Source of the DNA: Gammaproteobacteria bacterium
GTDB lineage: Bacteria; Pseudomonadota; Gammaproteobacteria; Steroidobacterales; Steroidobacteraceae
Reading direction: 5' to 3'
DNA length: 64,000 nt
NCBI GenBank assembly: GCA_947452065.1
Contig: CANGBB010000001.1
Location: 310,001 to 374,000, forward strand
Below are positions 30,277 through 38,243 of this stretch, in pieces. The position numbers and the translations under genes are program-made. The notes under the pieces were generated by a model. It was given only the letters and a program-made list of their open reading frames with translations, was not told the DNA's origin and made no database searches. How positions within the stretch are numbered: the stretch's first letter is position 1; every line of letters starts with the position of its first letter.

Positions 30277-32313
30277 ATGAAAACTCTCTGGATCGCGCAG
30301 CGCGCGGCGTGGGTCCTGGGCTCGATGGCAGGTGTCGCTGCAGGTGGTGTGCTGGCCGCAGACGCTGAGCTCGAGTCGGTCACGGTCACCGCGACGCGCG
30401 TCGAAAAACCTGCCTTTGCTGTCCCTGCGGCCATCAGTCATACCGAGCTGCGGCGTGACACCATCGGCGTCAATCTCGCTGAGTCGCTGGCCGGTATACC
30501 GGGATTGCTGGCGCGAGATCGGCAGAACTATGCCCAGGACACTCAAATCTCCGTGCGCGGTTTCGGAGCGCGCTCGACCTTTGGCATTCGCGGTGTGCGC
30601 ATTTATGTCGATGGTGTGCCGGCGACCCAGCCGGATGGTCAGGGACAGGTATCGCAGATCAACCTCGCCAGTGCCGCATCGGTCGAGGTGCTGCGAGGGC
30701 CGTATTCCGCGCTCTACGGGAATTCGTCAGGCGGTGTGCTCCAGGTGTTCAGCGCGGAGGGCGTGGGTGAGCCTTCCGTGCGCCTCGATATCGGTGGTGG
30801 CAGCGCGGCCACGCGGCGACTGGCATTGCAGAGCGATGGCAGCAGCGGGCGTTGGGGCTACAACGTCGGACTCAGTCGCTTCACAACCGATGGAAGTCGG
30901 GGGCACAGTGCGGCGAGTCGCAACTCGGCCCAACTGCGCCTGACGGCGCGGCTGCGCACCCGTGACCGGCTGGCGTTGAGCTACAACGATTTCGACGCGC
31001 CCGATGCGCAGGACCCTTTAGGGCTGACGCGCGCGCAGATTGATGCCGACCCGCTGCAGAGTGCGCCGACGGCGCTGCAGTTCAACACCCGCAAGAGTGC
31101 GGCCCAGCGTCAGGGTTCGCTGCTCTACGATCTCGGCCTGCGCGAGTCGGATCAGCTGCGGCTAATGCTCTATCGCGACGCGCGCCAGATCGAGCAATAC
31201 CTCGCAGTGCCAGTGGCGACACAGGCCGATCCGCGCCACTCCGGCGGCGTGGTTGATCTGGGTTCCTGGTTCGATGGTGGCGAGCTGCGCTGGAGCAGCG
31301 CGCACCTCATTGCGGGCATCAATTACGACGCACTCAGCCAGCATCGTCGCGGCTATGAGAACTTCATCGGCAGCGCGCTCGGTGTGCGCGGTGCGCTGCG
31401 GCGCGACGAGCGGAACCAGGTTGCAGCCTTCGACCAGTACCTGCAGGTCAGTGCCGATTTGGGTGCGAGCTGGAGCGCCGGCGGCGGTCTGCGCCACAGC
31501 CTGACGCGTCTGGACTCCAGCGACTACTACGTGCGCGCCGGCAACGGCGATGACAGCGGCCGCGTCGCCTACGAGGCGACCACACCAGTTGCCAGCCTGA
31601 TCTGGCATCTGGCGCCATCGCTGAACGTCTACGCCGGCTACGGGCGCGGTTTCGAGACGCCCACGCTCACTGAACTGGCCTATCGTACGGACGGCAATGC
31701 CGGGCTCAATCTGGCCCTGCGCAACGCGCGCAACGACAGCTTCGAGCTGGGAGTGAAATGGCGAGGCGCTACGGGGCGCGCTGCGGAGCTGGCAGTGTTT
31801 CGCGCCGATGGCCGCGATGAGTTGGCGGTGGCCAGTAACGTTGGCGGCCGAACTACCTATGCCAACCTCGGCGCGACTCGGCGCGAAGGTGCGGAGCTGG
31901 GCGTGCGCTGGCCGCTATCGGTGCAAGCCGGCATCGCACTCGCGGGCACTTGGCTGAGCGCTCGGCTGCCAAACGGCCAGCGCATACCTGGAGTGCCTGG
32001 GCAGAGCCTTTACGGCGACTGGCACTGGGAGAATGTGGCTGGCTGGAGTGCGCGTCTCGAGGGGCGCTGGGTTGGAGCGGTGAGCGCAAACGATGCCGGT
32101 ACCGCCAGCGCTGAGGGCTACGCCGCCTGCGATCTGGCTCTGGGGCGGCGCTGGCGGGCAGGGGAGTGGACCGTGCAGTCCTTTTTGCGCGTCGAGAATC
32201 TCTCGGACCGCCGCTATGTCGGATCGGTGATCGTAAACGAAGCCAACGCGCGCTATTTTGAGCCAGCCGCCGGCCGCACTCTCTGGCTTTCGCTGTCACT
32301 GGTCTCGCGATAA
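30277..32313 (+). CDS. pqqU: TonB-dependent outer-membrane receptor, PqqU (YncD)-like
   Basis: A 678-residue outer-membrane receptor: signal peptide, plug domain with 'AESLAGIPGLLARDRQNYAQ', 'SVRGFGARSTFGIRGVRIYV' and 'YSALYGNSSGGVLQVFS', then a 22-strand type barrel. From memory, E. coli YncD shares near-identical stretches including 'IPAT.PDGQGQ', 'GRGFETPT', 'RRDERN', 'GNGDDSG' and the C-terminal 'YVGSVIVNEANARYFEP'. YncD was renamed PqqU because it imports the cofactor PQQ. Here it is divergent from a PQQ enzyme, which supports the same role. The terminal residue is Arg after 'LSLSLVS', slightly atypical for a barrel. Confidence 0.88.
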   Translation: MKTLWIAQRAAWVLGSMAGVAAGGVLAADAELESVTVTATRVEKPAFAVPAAISHTELRRDTIGVNLAESLAGIPGLLARDRQNYAQDTQISVRGFGARSTFGIRGVRIYVDGVPATQPDGQGQVSQINLASAASVEVLRGPYSALYGNSSGGVLQVFSAEGVGEPSVRLDIGGGSAATRRLALQSDGSSGRWGYNVGLSRFTTDGSRGHSAASRNSAQLRLTARLRTRDRLALSYNDFDAPDAQDPLGLTRAQIDADPLQSAPTALQFNTRKSAAQRQGSLLYDLGLRESDQLRLMLYRDARQIEQYLAVPVATQADPRHSGGVVDLGSWFDGGELRWSSAHLIAGINYDALSQHRRGYENFIGSALGVRGALRRDERNQVAAFDQYLQVSADLGASWSAGGGLRHSLTRLDSSDYYVRAGNGDDSGRVAYEATTPVASLIWHLAPSLNVYAGYGRGFETPTLTELAYRTDGNAGLNLALRNARNDSFELGVKWRGATGRAAELAVFRADGRDELAVASNVGGRTTYANLGATRREGAELGVRWPLSVQAGIALAGTWLSARLPNGQRIPGVPGQSLYGDWHWENVAGWSARLEGRWVGAVSANDAGTASAEGYAACDLALGRRWRAGEWTVQSFLRVENLSDRRYVGSVIVNEANARYFEPAAGRTLWLSLSLVSR

Positions 32314-32315
32314 TC

Positions 32316-32336
32316 CCGGCGGCTACCGGGCGCCGG
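32316..32336. terminator. Hairpin between convergent pqqU and SET genes
   Basis: CCGGCG (32316-32321) and CGCCGG (32331-32336) form a 6-bp GC stem with a 9-nt loop in the 23-nt gap between two converging stops. No T-run follows on either strand, so termination is only suggested. Confidence 0.3.
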
Positions 32337-32765
32337 TTATGACCCCTTAAATACGTGCTTTTCCCCGAAAGTGCTGTCGTAGTCGAGGGTCAGCTCTTCG
32401 CCAGTACGGATTGCGCGCGTCGTCACATAGTGGCCGGGCTTGATCAGTTTGACGTTGGGCTTTTTTGAATGGTTCAGATACTGGTACAGGCTGATGGTAT
32501 TCAGGCCGGCGCGGGGTAGCCAAAGCCATTTCTCATCCACCTCGCAGAAGGTTTCGATCAGGCGACGCGTCGAAGCGGGTAGCTTTTTGAGCTCGGACTT
32601 GGGAACCCGGATGTCGCGTGTCGAGAGGGTCGAACGTAGCACTCGTGTGGCCTTTGGAATGGAGCGCACGGCAATAACGCCCACCCCATGCAGTTTCGAA
32701 ACACCGATACGACAGTGAATTTCTTCCTGCAGATGTTTTGTGATGGTCTTTCGGTCCACGGTCAT
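32337..32765 (-). CDS. SET domain protein
   Basis: A 142-residue protein consisting almost only of a SET domain: 'SKLHGVGVIAVRSIPKAT' (N-terminal SET motif), 'LYQYLNHSKKPNVKL' (the N-H-S motif that contacts SAM) and 'TGEELTLDYDSTFG' (the catalytic E-L-x-x-D-Y motif). SET domains transfer methyl groups to protein lysines. Bacterial copies often have unknown targets, such as ribosomal or DNA-binding proteins. It is convergent with pqqU and divergent from the YkgJ-like gene. Confidence 0.85.
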   Translation of the reverse strand: MTVDRKTITKHLQEEIHCRIGVSKLHGVGVIAVRSIPKATRVLRSTLSTRDIRVPKSELKKLPASTRRLIETFCEVDEKWLWLPRAGLNTISLYQYLNHSKKPNVKLIKPGHYVTTRAIRTGEELTLDYDSTFGEKHVFKGS

Positions 32766-32831
32766 GTGCCTTTTTATGGTGCAATTGTGCTTCAGGTCGG
32801 ATTAGAACCTGAAACGAGTATCGAAGTCATG

Positions 32832-32865
32832 CGGACCACTATTACGTAAAACTTTGGGTGGTCCG
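32832..32865. repeat. Inverted repeat CGGACCAC / GTGGTCCG
   Basis: A perfect 8-bp inverted repeat (32832-32839 and 32858-32865) has an 18-nt A/T-rich spacer. It sits in the divergent gap between the SET gene and the YkgJ-like gene, upstream of the likely -10 of the latter. The geometry fits a dimeric repressor operator or an RNA hairpin. Confidence 0.4.
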
Positions 32866-32899
32866 TGTGATAGGTGCATCGCGCAGGTTTTTTTCTTGC

Positions 32900-32905
32900 T
32901 ATAGT
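32900..32905 (+). promoter_or_regulatory. Possible -10 of the YkgJ/acyltransferase pair
   Basis: TATAGT, after a T-run, about 46 nt before the GTG start at 32951. No convincing -35. Confidence 0.28.
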
Positions 32906-32950
32906 TTTCACCGGCGATGAAACACAGACAATCAGAAAGCTAAGGCAGCC

Positions 32951-33379
32951 GTGTCCCTATTCGACCGATGCGCTGAGTGCAAGCGCTGCTGCCACGTTGA
33001 CGACGGTGCGCCGCCGCTTGAGGTTAATCTGACCTCGGCAGAGCGTCGTGCCCTCAAGCCCATCTGCGTTGAAAGCCGATGCACTCACCTGTCTTCCACC
33101 GGCTGTTCGCTTGGAAAATCCAAGCCCTTTGGCTGTGATCTCTATCCGCTCGCCTATGACCCTGGCGAGCAGCTATTCCATTTCGATCGCGAATGTCCGC
33201 TGCTGGAGTCCTATCTGGGTCAGCTTAAGGATGCCGGCAGCGATGCCGCCCGGCATCTCGCCCGGATGAAAACTGCCATCGCTACGCTTGAGAAGACGGA
33301 CGCCGACTATTTGCGCGCGAACTTCGCCTTTGACAGAGACTATTTCGATCTCGTTCCCGTGAGCAGGATGTCCGAATGA
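32951..33379 (+). CDS. YkgJ family cysteine cluster protein
   Basis: A 142-residue small protein. The Cys cluster begins with 'CAECKRCCHVDDG' and continues with 'ICVESRCTHLSSTGC' and 'PFGCDLYPLAYDP', the CxxCxxCC metal-binding layout of the YkgJ (PF03692) family. These proteins probably bind zinc or iron, and their activity is unknown. The start is GTG with AAGG 5 nt upstream. The last codons overlap the next gene by 4 nt (ATGA), so the two products are made together and may act together. Confidence 0.85.
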   Translation: MSLFDRCAECKRCCHVDDGAPPLEVNLTSAERRALKPICVESRCTHLSSTGCSLGKSKPFGCDLYPLAYDPGEQLFHFDRECPLLESYLGQLKDAGSDAARHLARMKTAIATLEKTDADYLRANFAFDRDYFDLVPVSRMSE

Positions 33380-34293
33380 TGCAGATGGATCTGCTGCAGT
33401 CTTCGAATGATCTGAGCCGGCCAATCCGCCGGTCAGCGCGCGTTTATCGGGTGGGCTACCAAACGTTCACCGAGAAAAACTTGTGCGTCCGCAGTGAGCA
33501 CAACGGCATCCCGTACTACACCACTCGTTGGGACGCGCTGTGTCCGTATATCGATATCTCGCCGGAGCTGATCGCTTGCGCCAAGCGGCCGCTCATCGTC
33601 TACGCGCTTCCGCCTGACAGTCAGTACGGCGTGCCGATCAACGACCGATACGGCCTGGTAGACCTCAAGTCGCAGGAGTTTTGGGGCGATCAGCGGCGCA
33701 TTCGCAAGTTCGGTGAGCTTTCCAAGCGGTTCCGCCAGTTCCGGGTGGAGACCGAGGTCGTCCCGGGCTCGAATCTGGATCTCAAGGCCATGCTTGAGAT
33801 GGGCAGCCAACACTTTGAAAATTGCGAGATAGCTGTCGATGAGATCGAGGGTTTCCTCGATTACGTTCGCAATCTGAATGTCCTGATCATCCGTTGCAAT
33901 GATGAGAGCGGCGAGCAGGTGTTCGTCGATGTCTCGATCCTGATGCCAAAGTACGACCAGATCTATGGCAGTTTCTGCCAGTGGAACGAGTCATACCGTA
34001 GCCGCTCGCCGGGGATTTACGCCTGTCTTGCGGTATGTGAGTGGGGTCGCGACAACGGGTTCGGGTACTACAACCTCGGTCCTGTGGGTGACTACGCTTA
34101 CAAGGATCTGTTCGTCACTGACTTCCAGCCCATTTATGCGATGGCACTCGTGCCGCCGCAGCATGCGCTCTGGAATGATCCGACATCGCCGCTTTTCACC
34201 GACTTTCCCGCCGGTACAGTCAACACGCTCCGGAGATCCTCCCGCTCCGAGTCTCTCTCTGAGACTTCATTCCGAGCGGAATGGGTAGCCTAG
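33376..34293 (+). CDS. Putative ATE/Bpt-like GNAT-fold aminoacyl- or acyl-transferase
   Basis: A 305-residue soluble protein of unknown function. The best clue is the region near residues 210-250, 'PGIYACLAVCEWGRDNGFGY', 'YNLGPVGDYAYKDLF'. It resembles the C-terminal domain of arginyl/leucyl-tRNA-protein transferases, where a Y-L-G and a Y-K-x-x-F motif line the GNAT-like fold. The N-terminal Cys/His domain of true ATE1/Bpt is absent; the coupled YkgJ-like gene upstream provides a separate Cys-rich protein. Start overlaps the YkgJ stop. The functional call is inference only. Confidence 0.45.
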   Translation: MMQMDLLQSSNDLSRPIRRSARVYRVGYQTFTEKNLCVRSEHNGIPYYTTRWDALCPYIDISPELIACAKRPLIVYALPPDSQYGVPINDRYGLVDLKSQEFWGDQRRIRKFGELSKRFRQFRVETEVVPGSNLDLKAMLEMGSQHFENCEIAVDEIEGFLDYVRNLNVLIIRCNDESGEQVFVDVSILMPKYDQIYGSFCQWNESYRSRSPGIYACLAVCEWGRDNGFGYYNLGPVGDYAYKDLFVTDFQPIYAMALVPPQHALWNDPTSPLFTDFPAGTVNTLRRSSRSESLSETSFRAEWVA

Positions 34294-34371
34294 CCGGGGA
34301 GCCTGATGACGATGACCGCTGGGTTGCGAATACGTCAGGGCATCTAATGATCGGACTCAAGTGAGGACAAC

Positions 34372-35220
34372 ATGCGAAGCATCGGCCGTTTCATCACCGA
34401 CCCCAGCCATTCCAGATATGGCGCCTGGCAGGCACTGGTAACCCTGCTGATCATCGTTTCCTGCGTGGGTTTGGCATTGGAGACCGTGGCCGGCCTTGAG
34501 CAACGCTTTCAGCATGCGTTCATGATCCTTGAGACGGTGTCTGTCGCCGTCTTCACCATCGATTACCTGGCCCACGTCCTGCTTTCGGAGCGGCGCCTCA
34601 AGTACGCCCTCAGTTTCTGGGGGGTTGTGGATCTGCTTTCCATCTTGCCCTCGTACCTGATGCTTCTTAATCTCACCGCCCTCCGGGGCACCAAGGTTTT
34701 GCGACTCATCCGGGTAGCCCGGGTTCTGCGAGTGCTTAAGCTGGTGAGAGTTGCGGTCGAGGACTCGGGCGCCCGGAAAAATCCCATCGTCGCCAACCTC
34801 AACATCTACTTCATTCTGTTCTTCTCGGTGCTCATGATTTCGAGCACCTCAATGTACTTTGTCGAGGGTTCGCTTTATTCCCCGACAGCGATCGAAGCGG
34901 GGCAGCAAATGCTTGAGGCCGCCACACCGGCTGGAGAAACCCCGGAAAAGTTCGTACCGGCGGACCCCATCAGCGGAAACCCGATCCCTGAAGACAAACG
35001 CTTCTTCACCTCGATCCCGGCCGCCATGTGGTGGAGTGTCGTCACCATGACCAGTACCGGCTACGGCGACATGTTCCCCGTCACCGTAGGCGGGCGCATG
35101 GTCGGTGGAGTGACCATGATCTTCGGCCTGGTACTCTTCGCCATCCTGTTCAATGTTATCGGCAAGACTCTGATGGTGGTCTTGTTCGGTGAGAAGATCT
35201 CCTCGTCCGACGACGACTAG
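34372..35220 (+). CDS. Voltage-gated potassium channel family protein (Kch/KvAP-like)
   Basis: A 282-residue six-span channel. S1-S3 occupy about residues 18-98. S4 is 'TKVLRLIRVARVLRVLKLVR' with Arg at every third position (111, 114, 117, 120). S5 is about 143-164, the selectivity filter is 'TSTGYGD' (227-233) and S6 about 243-268. The loop between S5 and the pore helix (about 166-210) is long and polar, some 45 residues, whereas bacterial Kv channels usually have a short turret. No cytoplasmic RCK domain follows. The ATG is preceded by GAGGACAAC. Confidence 0.92.
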   Translation: MRSIGRFITDPSHSRYGAWQALVTLLIIVSCVGLALETVAGLEQRFQHAFMILETVSVAVFTIDYLAHVLLSERRLKYALSFWGVVDLLSILPSYLMLLNLTALRGTKVLRLIRVARVLRVLKLVRVAVEDSGARKNPIVANLNIYFILFFSVLMISSTSMYFVEGSLYSPTAIEAGQQMLEAATPAGETPEKFVPADPISGNPIPEDKRFFTSIPAAMWWSVVTMTSTGYGDMFPVTVGGRMVGGVTMIFGLVLFAILFNVIGKTLMVVLFGEKISSSDDD

Positions 35221-35318
35221 GACGCCCCCGAATCCCCTCCTTGCGTTATGATCTGCGCGGACGGCGGCCCACTGGGGCCAGCCGTCGCGAATAGAACAGG
35301 TCTGGAGCGGGGGTTCCA

Positions 35319-36110
35319 ATGCGAAGAGTTACCTTGGCGGTACTGGCGACGTTGCTGGGCGGCACTGCATGGCCTGCTGGCAACGATCAGGTCGGTGAGA
35401 TGGTCAGCATCCCGGCCGGCGATTTCATGATGGGCGACAGTGTGGGCGACGGCTCGCGCGAAGAGTTGCCGGTGCACCGCGTGCATATCAATGCCTTCAA
35501 GATGAGCGCCAGAGAAGTCACCTTTGAGCAGTACGACGCCTATGTGAAGGCGGTCGGCGATGCCTCGGTGAAGAACAATACCCATCTCAACAGCACATTC
35601 CCCGATGACAACGGCTGGGGTCGCGGACGGCGACCGGTGATCAACGTCAGCTGGGAAGAGGCGCACCTGTACATGCAGTGGCTGGGTCAGCAGACGGGGC
35701 TGAAGTATCGCCTGCCCACCGAGGCGGAATTCGAGTACGCGGCGCGCGCCGGCAGCAAGACCAACTTCCCTTGGGGCAACACCTTCTCCAGTGCCAATGC
35801 CAACGGCGCCGGCAAGAGTCAGTTGGGTAAAACCACCGAAACGGGTTCCTTCGCGCCGAATAAATTCGGCCTTTACGACATGGTCGGTAACGTCAACGAA
35901 TGGGTCGAAGACTGCTACCACGACAGCTACGTGGGCGCGCCCACCGATGGTTCGGCCTGGACGGTGGGTGAGACTTGCAGCGGCCGTCGCATCAGTCGCG
36001 GTGGATCCTGGAATAGCGATGTCACCAACCTGCGTGTCTCGCAGCGCAATGGCATCAACATCACCTCGCGCAACGGAAACCTCGGTTTCCGGATCGTGCA
36101 GGTCGATTAA
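35319..36110 (+). CDS. Formylglycine-generating enzyme (SUMF1) fold protein, exported, lacking catalytic Cys
   Basis: A 263-residue protein with signal 'MRRVTLAVLATLLGGTAWPA' followed by a full FGE-sulfatase domain: 'MVSIPAGDFMMGD', 'PVHRVHINAFKMSAREVTFE', 'YRLPTEAEFEYAARAG', 'FGLYDMVGNVNEWVED' and 'ISRGGSWNS'. True FGE carries two catalytic Cys just after the GGS motif; here 'GGSWNSDVTNLRVSQRN' has none, so sulfatase activation is unlikely. Such domains often serve as binding modules, ergothioneine-type enzymes or periplasmic partners. A metallophosphoesterase follows 48 nt downstream in the same direction. Confidence 0.85.
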   Translation: MRRVTLAVLATLLGGTAWPAGNDQVGEMVSIPAGDFMMGDSVGDGSREELPVHRVHINAFKMSAREVTFEQYDAYVKAVGDASVKNNTHLNSTFPDDNGWGRGRRPVINVSWEEAHLYMQWLGQQTGLKYRLPTEAEFEYAARAGSKTNFPWGNTFSSANANGAGKSQLGKTTETGSFAPNKFGLYDMVGNVNEWVEDCYHDSYVGAPTDGSAWTVGETCSGRRISRGGSWNSDVTNLRVSQRNGINITSRNGNLGFRIVQVD

Positions 36111-36158
36111 CAGATCCGTACTTAGCAAGCGTCAAGAACCGAAGCAGGAATCAAATCC

Positions 36159-37595
36159 ATGAACAGATTCAGAATGTACGGTATGGCTGCTGTAATGCTG
36201 CTGGCCAGTGTCGGGGTGCGTGCTCAGGACGGACTCGGCACGCATGCTCGCGGCAGCACCGATCCGCTGTTCCTAGCCACCGAGATGCTCGGGCGGCCGA
36301 CGGACACCTCGATCACGGTGAATGCCGCAGCGAAAAAGAATCTCGAGGTCTACTACGAGTATGGGACCAAGCCCGGCGTCTACTCGGGCAAGACGGATAT
36401 CGTCCTGTTCCAGGCTAATGCTGGTGTGAACGTCGAGCTCAACAAGCTCTCGCCAAACACGCGCTACTACTACCGCATGCGCTACCGCGAGACTGGCACG
36501 ACGACCTTCAATGCCCGTCCGGAGTACTCGTTCCACACGGCACGTCCGCCGGGTAGCACCTTTAGCTTCGTGGTGTCGTTCGACGATCACATGGACGACA
36601 ATTCTGACGACGCGACCATGAAGCTCAGCATGCAGAACATTGCTGCCGAGCGGCCGGATTTCTACCTCTCGGTCGGTGACAACTTCTTTACCGACAAGCT
36701 GAACCCGCTCACCGGGCCGGCGGTGGAGGATCGCGTGTTGCTGCTGCGCTCCTACTACCAGCTCATGAATCACTCCACCTCGATGTTCCTGACGCTGGGC
36801 GGGCATGAGGGTGAAAACCCTGGCCGCCTCAATGGCACTGCGGACAATCTGGCAGTCTGGGACACGACCTATCGTAAGAAGTACATCCCTAACCCGGAGC
36901 CCAATGACTTCTACACTGCGACGGGCAAGCCCGAGCCATTCATGGGGATGCGTCAGGCCAATTACGCTTGGACCTGGGGTGATGCCTTGTTCATCGTGCT
37001 CGATCCGTACTGGAACAAGCCCAAGGCTCCGGAGATCGGCTCGGGAGAGTGGGGCTTCTCTCTCGGTCGCGAGCAGTATGAGTGGATGAAAAAGACGCTC
37101 GAGACCAGCAAAGCCAAGTACAAGTTCATCTTCGCCCACAGCCTCATCGGCGGGCAGAAGCTGCCCTCGGGTGGCACACGTGGCGGCATCGAAGGCATGA
37201 AATGGCTTGAGATGGGTGGCTACAACACCGACGGTACTTGGGGCTGGGATCAGGCGCGGCCGGGTTGGGCTAAGCCGATCCACAATGTGCTGGCTGACAA
37301 CAAGGCCACCATCTTCTTCAAGGGCCACGACCACACCTACGTCAGCCAGCAGTTGGACGGTGTGATCTACCAGACCGGGCCGCAGCCCAGCGCCAGCAAT
37401 ATCGAGCTGAATGATCGTGCCCGAATCTACAACTACGAGAATGGCACGGTTCTCGGCGGCACCGGGCATCTGCTGGTGACGGTCTCGCCTGACAACGTCA
37501 AGGTGGACTACGTGCAGACCTGGGTGCCAGCCAAGGAAACCAAGACCCGCAAGAACCAGATGATCGGGTATTCCTACAGCGTCAAGCCGCGTTAA
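36159..37595 (+). CDS. Exported metallophosphoesterase with N-terminal Fn3-like domain (PhoD/purple acid phosphatase-like)
   Basis: A 478-residue protein with signal 'MAAVMLLASVGVRAQ'. Residues about 35-130 form an Fn3-like domain ('YYEYGTKPGVYSGKTDIV', 'LSPNTRYYYRMRYRETG'). Residues 135-450 are a calcineurin-like phosphoesterase with D-x-H 'FDDHMDD' (142-144), 'VGDNFF' (about 173), 'LGGHEGEN' (214-217) and 'FKGHDHTYVSQQ'. In the family the third motif is GNHE; here the metal-bridging Asn is Gly, an unusual change that could lower or alter activity. Substrate unknown. It pairs with the FGE-like gene upstream and ends at a good terminator. Confidence 0.83.
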   Translation: MNRFRMYGMAAVMLLASVGVRAQDGLGTHARGSTDPLFLATEMLGRPTDTSITVNAAAKKNLEVYYEYGTKPGVYSGKTDIVLFQANAGVNVELNKLSPNTRYYYRMRYRETGTTTFNARPEYSFHTARPPGSTFSFVVSFDDHMDDNSDDATMKLSMQNIAAERPDFYLSVGDNFFTDKLNPLTGPAVEDRVLLLRSYYQLMNHSTSMFLTLGGHEGENPGRLNGTADNLAVWDTTYRKKYIPNPEPNDFYTATGKPEPFMGMRQANYAWTWGDALFIVLDPYWNKPKAPEIGSGEWGFSLGREQYEWMKKTLETSKAKYKFIFAHSLIGGQKLPSGGTRGGIEGMKWLEMGGYNTDGTWGWDQARPGWAKPIHNVLADNKATIFFKGHDHTYVSQQLDGVIYQTGPQPSASNIELNDRARIYNYENGTVLGGTGHLLVTVSPDNVKVDYVQTWVPAKETKTRKNQMIGYSYSVKPR

Positions 37596-37618
37596 GCGGC
37601 TTTGTCGAGCGGTCAGTC

Positions 37619-37647
37619 GCCCCCTGTGATGAACGGGGGGGCTTTTT
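37619..37647 (+). terminator. Rho-independent terminator after the metallophosphoesterase gene
   Basis: GCCCCC (37619-37624) pairs with GGGGGC (37637-37642) and is followed by TTTTT. It closes the FGE-metallophosphoesterase unit just before the SxtJ gene. Confidence 0.8.
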
Positions 37648-37671
37648 CTTGGATGAGGACAGGAAGTCCAA

Positions 37672-38076
37672 ATGAAAACATCAGGCTCCAGCCTTCCGTC
37701 AGACCGCAGCCTCGGTGCGCTTTTCACTGCGGTGTTTGCGCTGCTGACGGCGATGCGCTGGTATCGCAATGGCTTGACCCCGTTGGTCTGGGCTCTGGCC
37801 GTGGCGGCCCTGATATTCGCGCTGCTCGCGCTGTTCAGGCCAGCCTCACTCAGGCCGCTGAACTGGGCCTGGATGAGGCTTGCCGACCTCCTAGGCAAAA
37901 TCGTCAGTCCGTTGGTTCTGGGTGCCATCTTCTTCGTGCTGATCACGCCCTATGCTCTGATCGCGAGACTGGGCGGCCGCGATCCGCTGCGTCTCAAGCG
38001 TCGGCAGGTGAGTAGCTACTGGCTGGAGCGCGATCCGCCGGGCCCGACCCCTGACTCCTTGCGTAATCAATACTGA
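37672..38076 (+). CDS. SxtJ family membrane protein
   Basis: A 134-residue protein with four hydrophobic segments (for example 'LGALFTAVFALLTAMRW' and 'GKIVSPLVLGAIFFVLITPY') and a C-terminal 'LGGRDPLRLKR..SYW' that is typical of SxtJ-like proteins. SxtJ was first seen in the saxitoxin cluster beside SxtK and the carbamoyltransferase SxtI, and the same trio is common elsewhere. Function is unknown, presumably membrane support for the carbamoyltransferase. AGGA lies upstream of the ATG. The DUF5989 gene follows 11 nt later. Confidence 0.82.
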   Translation: MKTSGSSLPSDRSLGALFTAVFALLTAMRWYRNGLTPLVWALAVAALIFALLALFRPASLRPLNWAWMRLADLLGKIVSPLVLGAIFFVLITPYALIARLGGRDPLRLKRRQVSSYWLERDPPGPTPDSLRNQY

Positions 38077-38087
38077 CCGAGGCAAGC

Positions 38088-38240
38088 ATGAGCGGATTCG
38101 CTAAAGAACTCTGGGCCTTTCTGAAACTGCGCAAGAAGTTGTGGCTGGTGCCCCTGATTGTGATCATCTTGGTCATCGGCGCCCTGTTGATCGCTGCGCA
38201 AGGGTCAGTGATCGCGCCGTTCTTGTACACCTTGTTCTGA
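38088..38240 (+). CDS. DUF5989 (SxtK-like) small membrane protein
   Basis: A 50-residue protein, MSGFAKELWAFLKLRKKLWL then a single membrane helix 'VPLIVIILVIGALLIAAQGS' and a short tail 'VIAPFLYTLF'. The pattern 'ELW.FL..RKK.WL.P' and the ending 'PF.Y.LF' are those of DUF5989, the SxtK equivalent. It lies between sxtJ-like and carbamoyltransferase genes, 3 nt before the latter. It is easily missed because of its size. Confidence 0.85.
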   Translation: MSGFAKELWAFLKLRKKLWLVPLIVIILVIGALLIAAQGSVIAPFLYTLF

Positions 38241-38243
38241 CGC

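Noticed and set aside
36273-37946. 557-codon minus-strand frame opposite the metallophosphoesterase and SxtJ genes
   Set aside because: Crosses a strong plus-strand terminator and two real genes; no recognisable domain.
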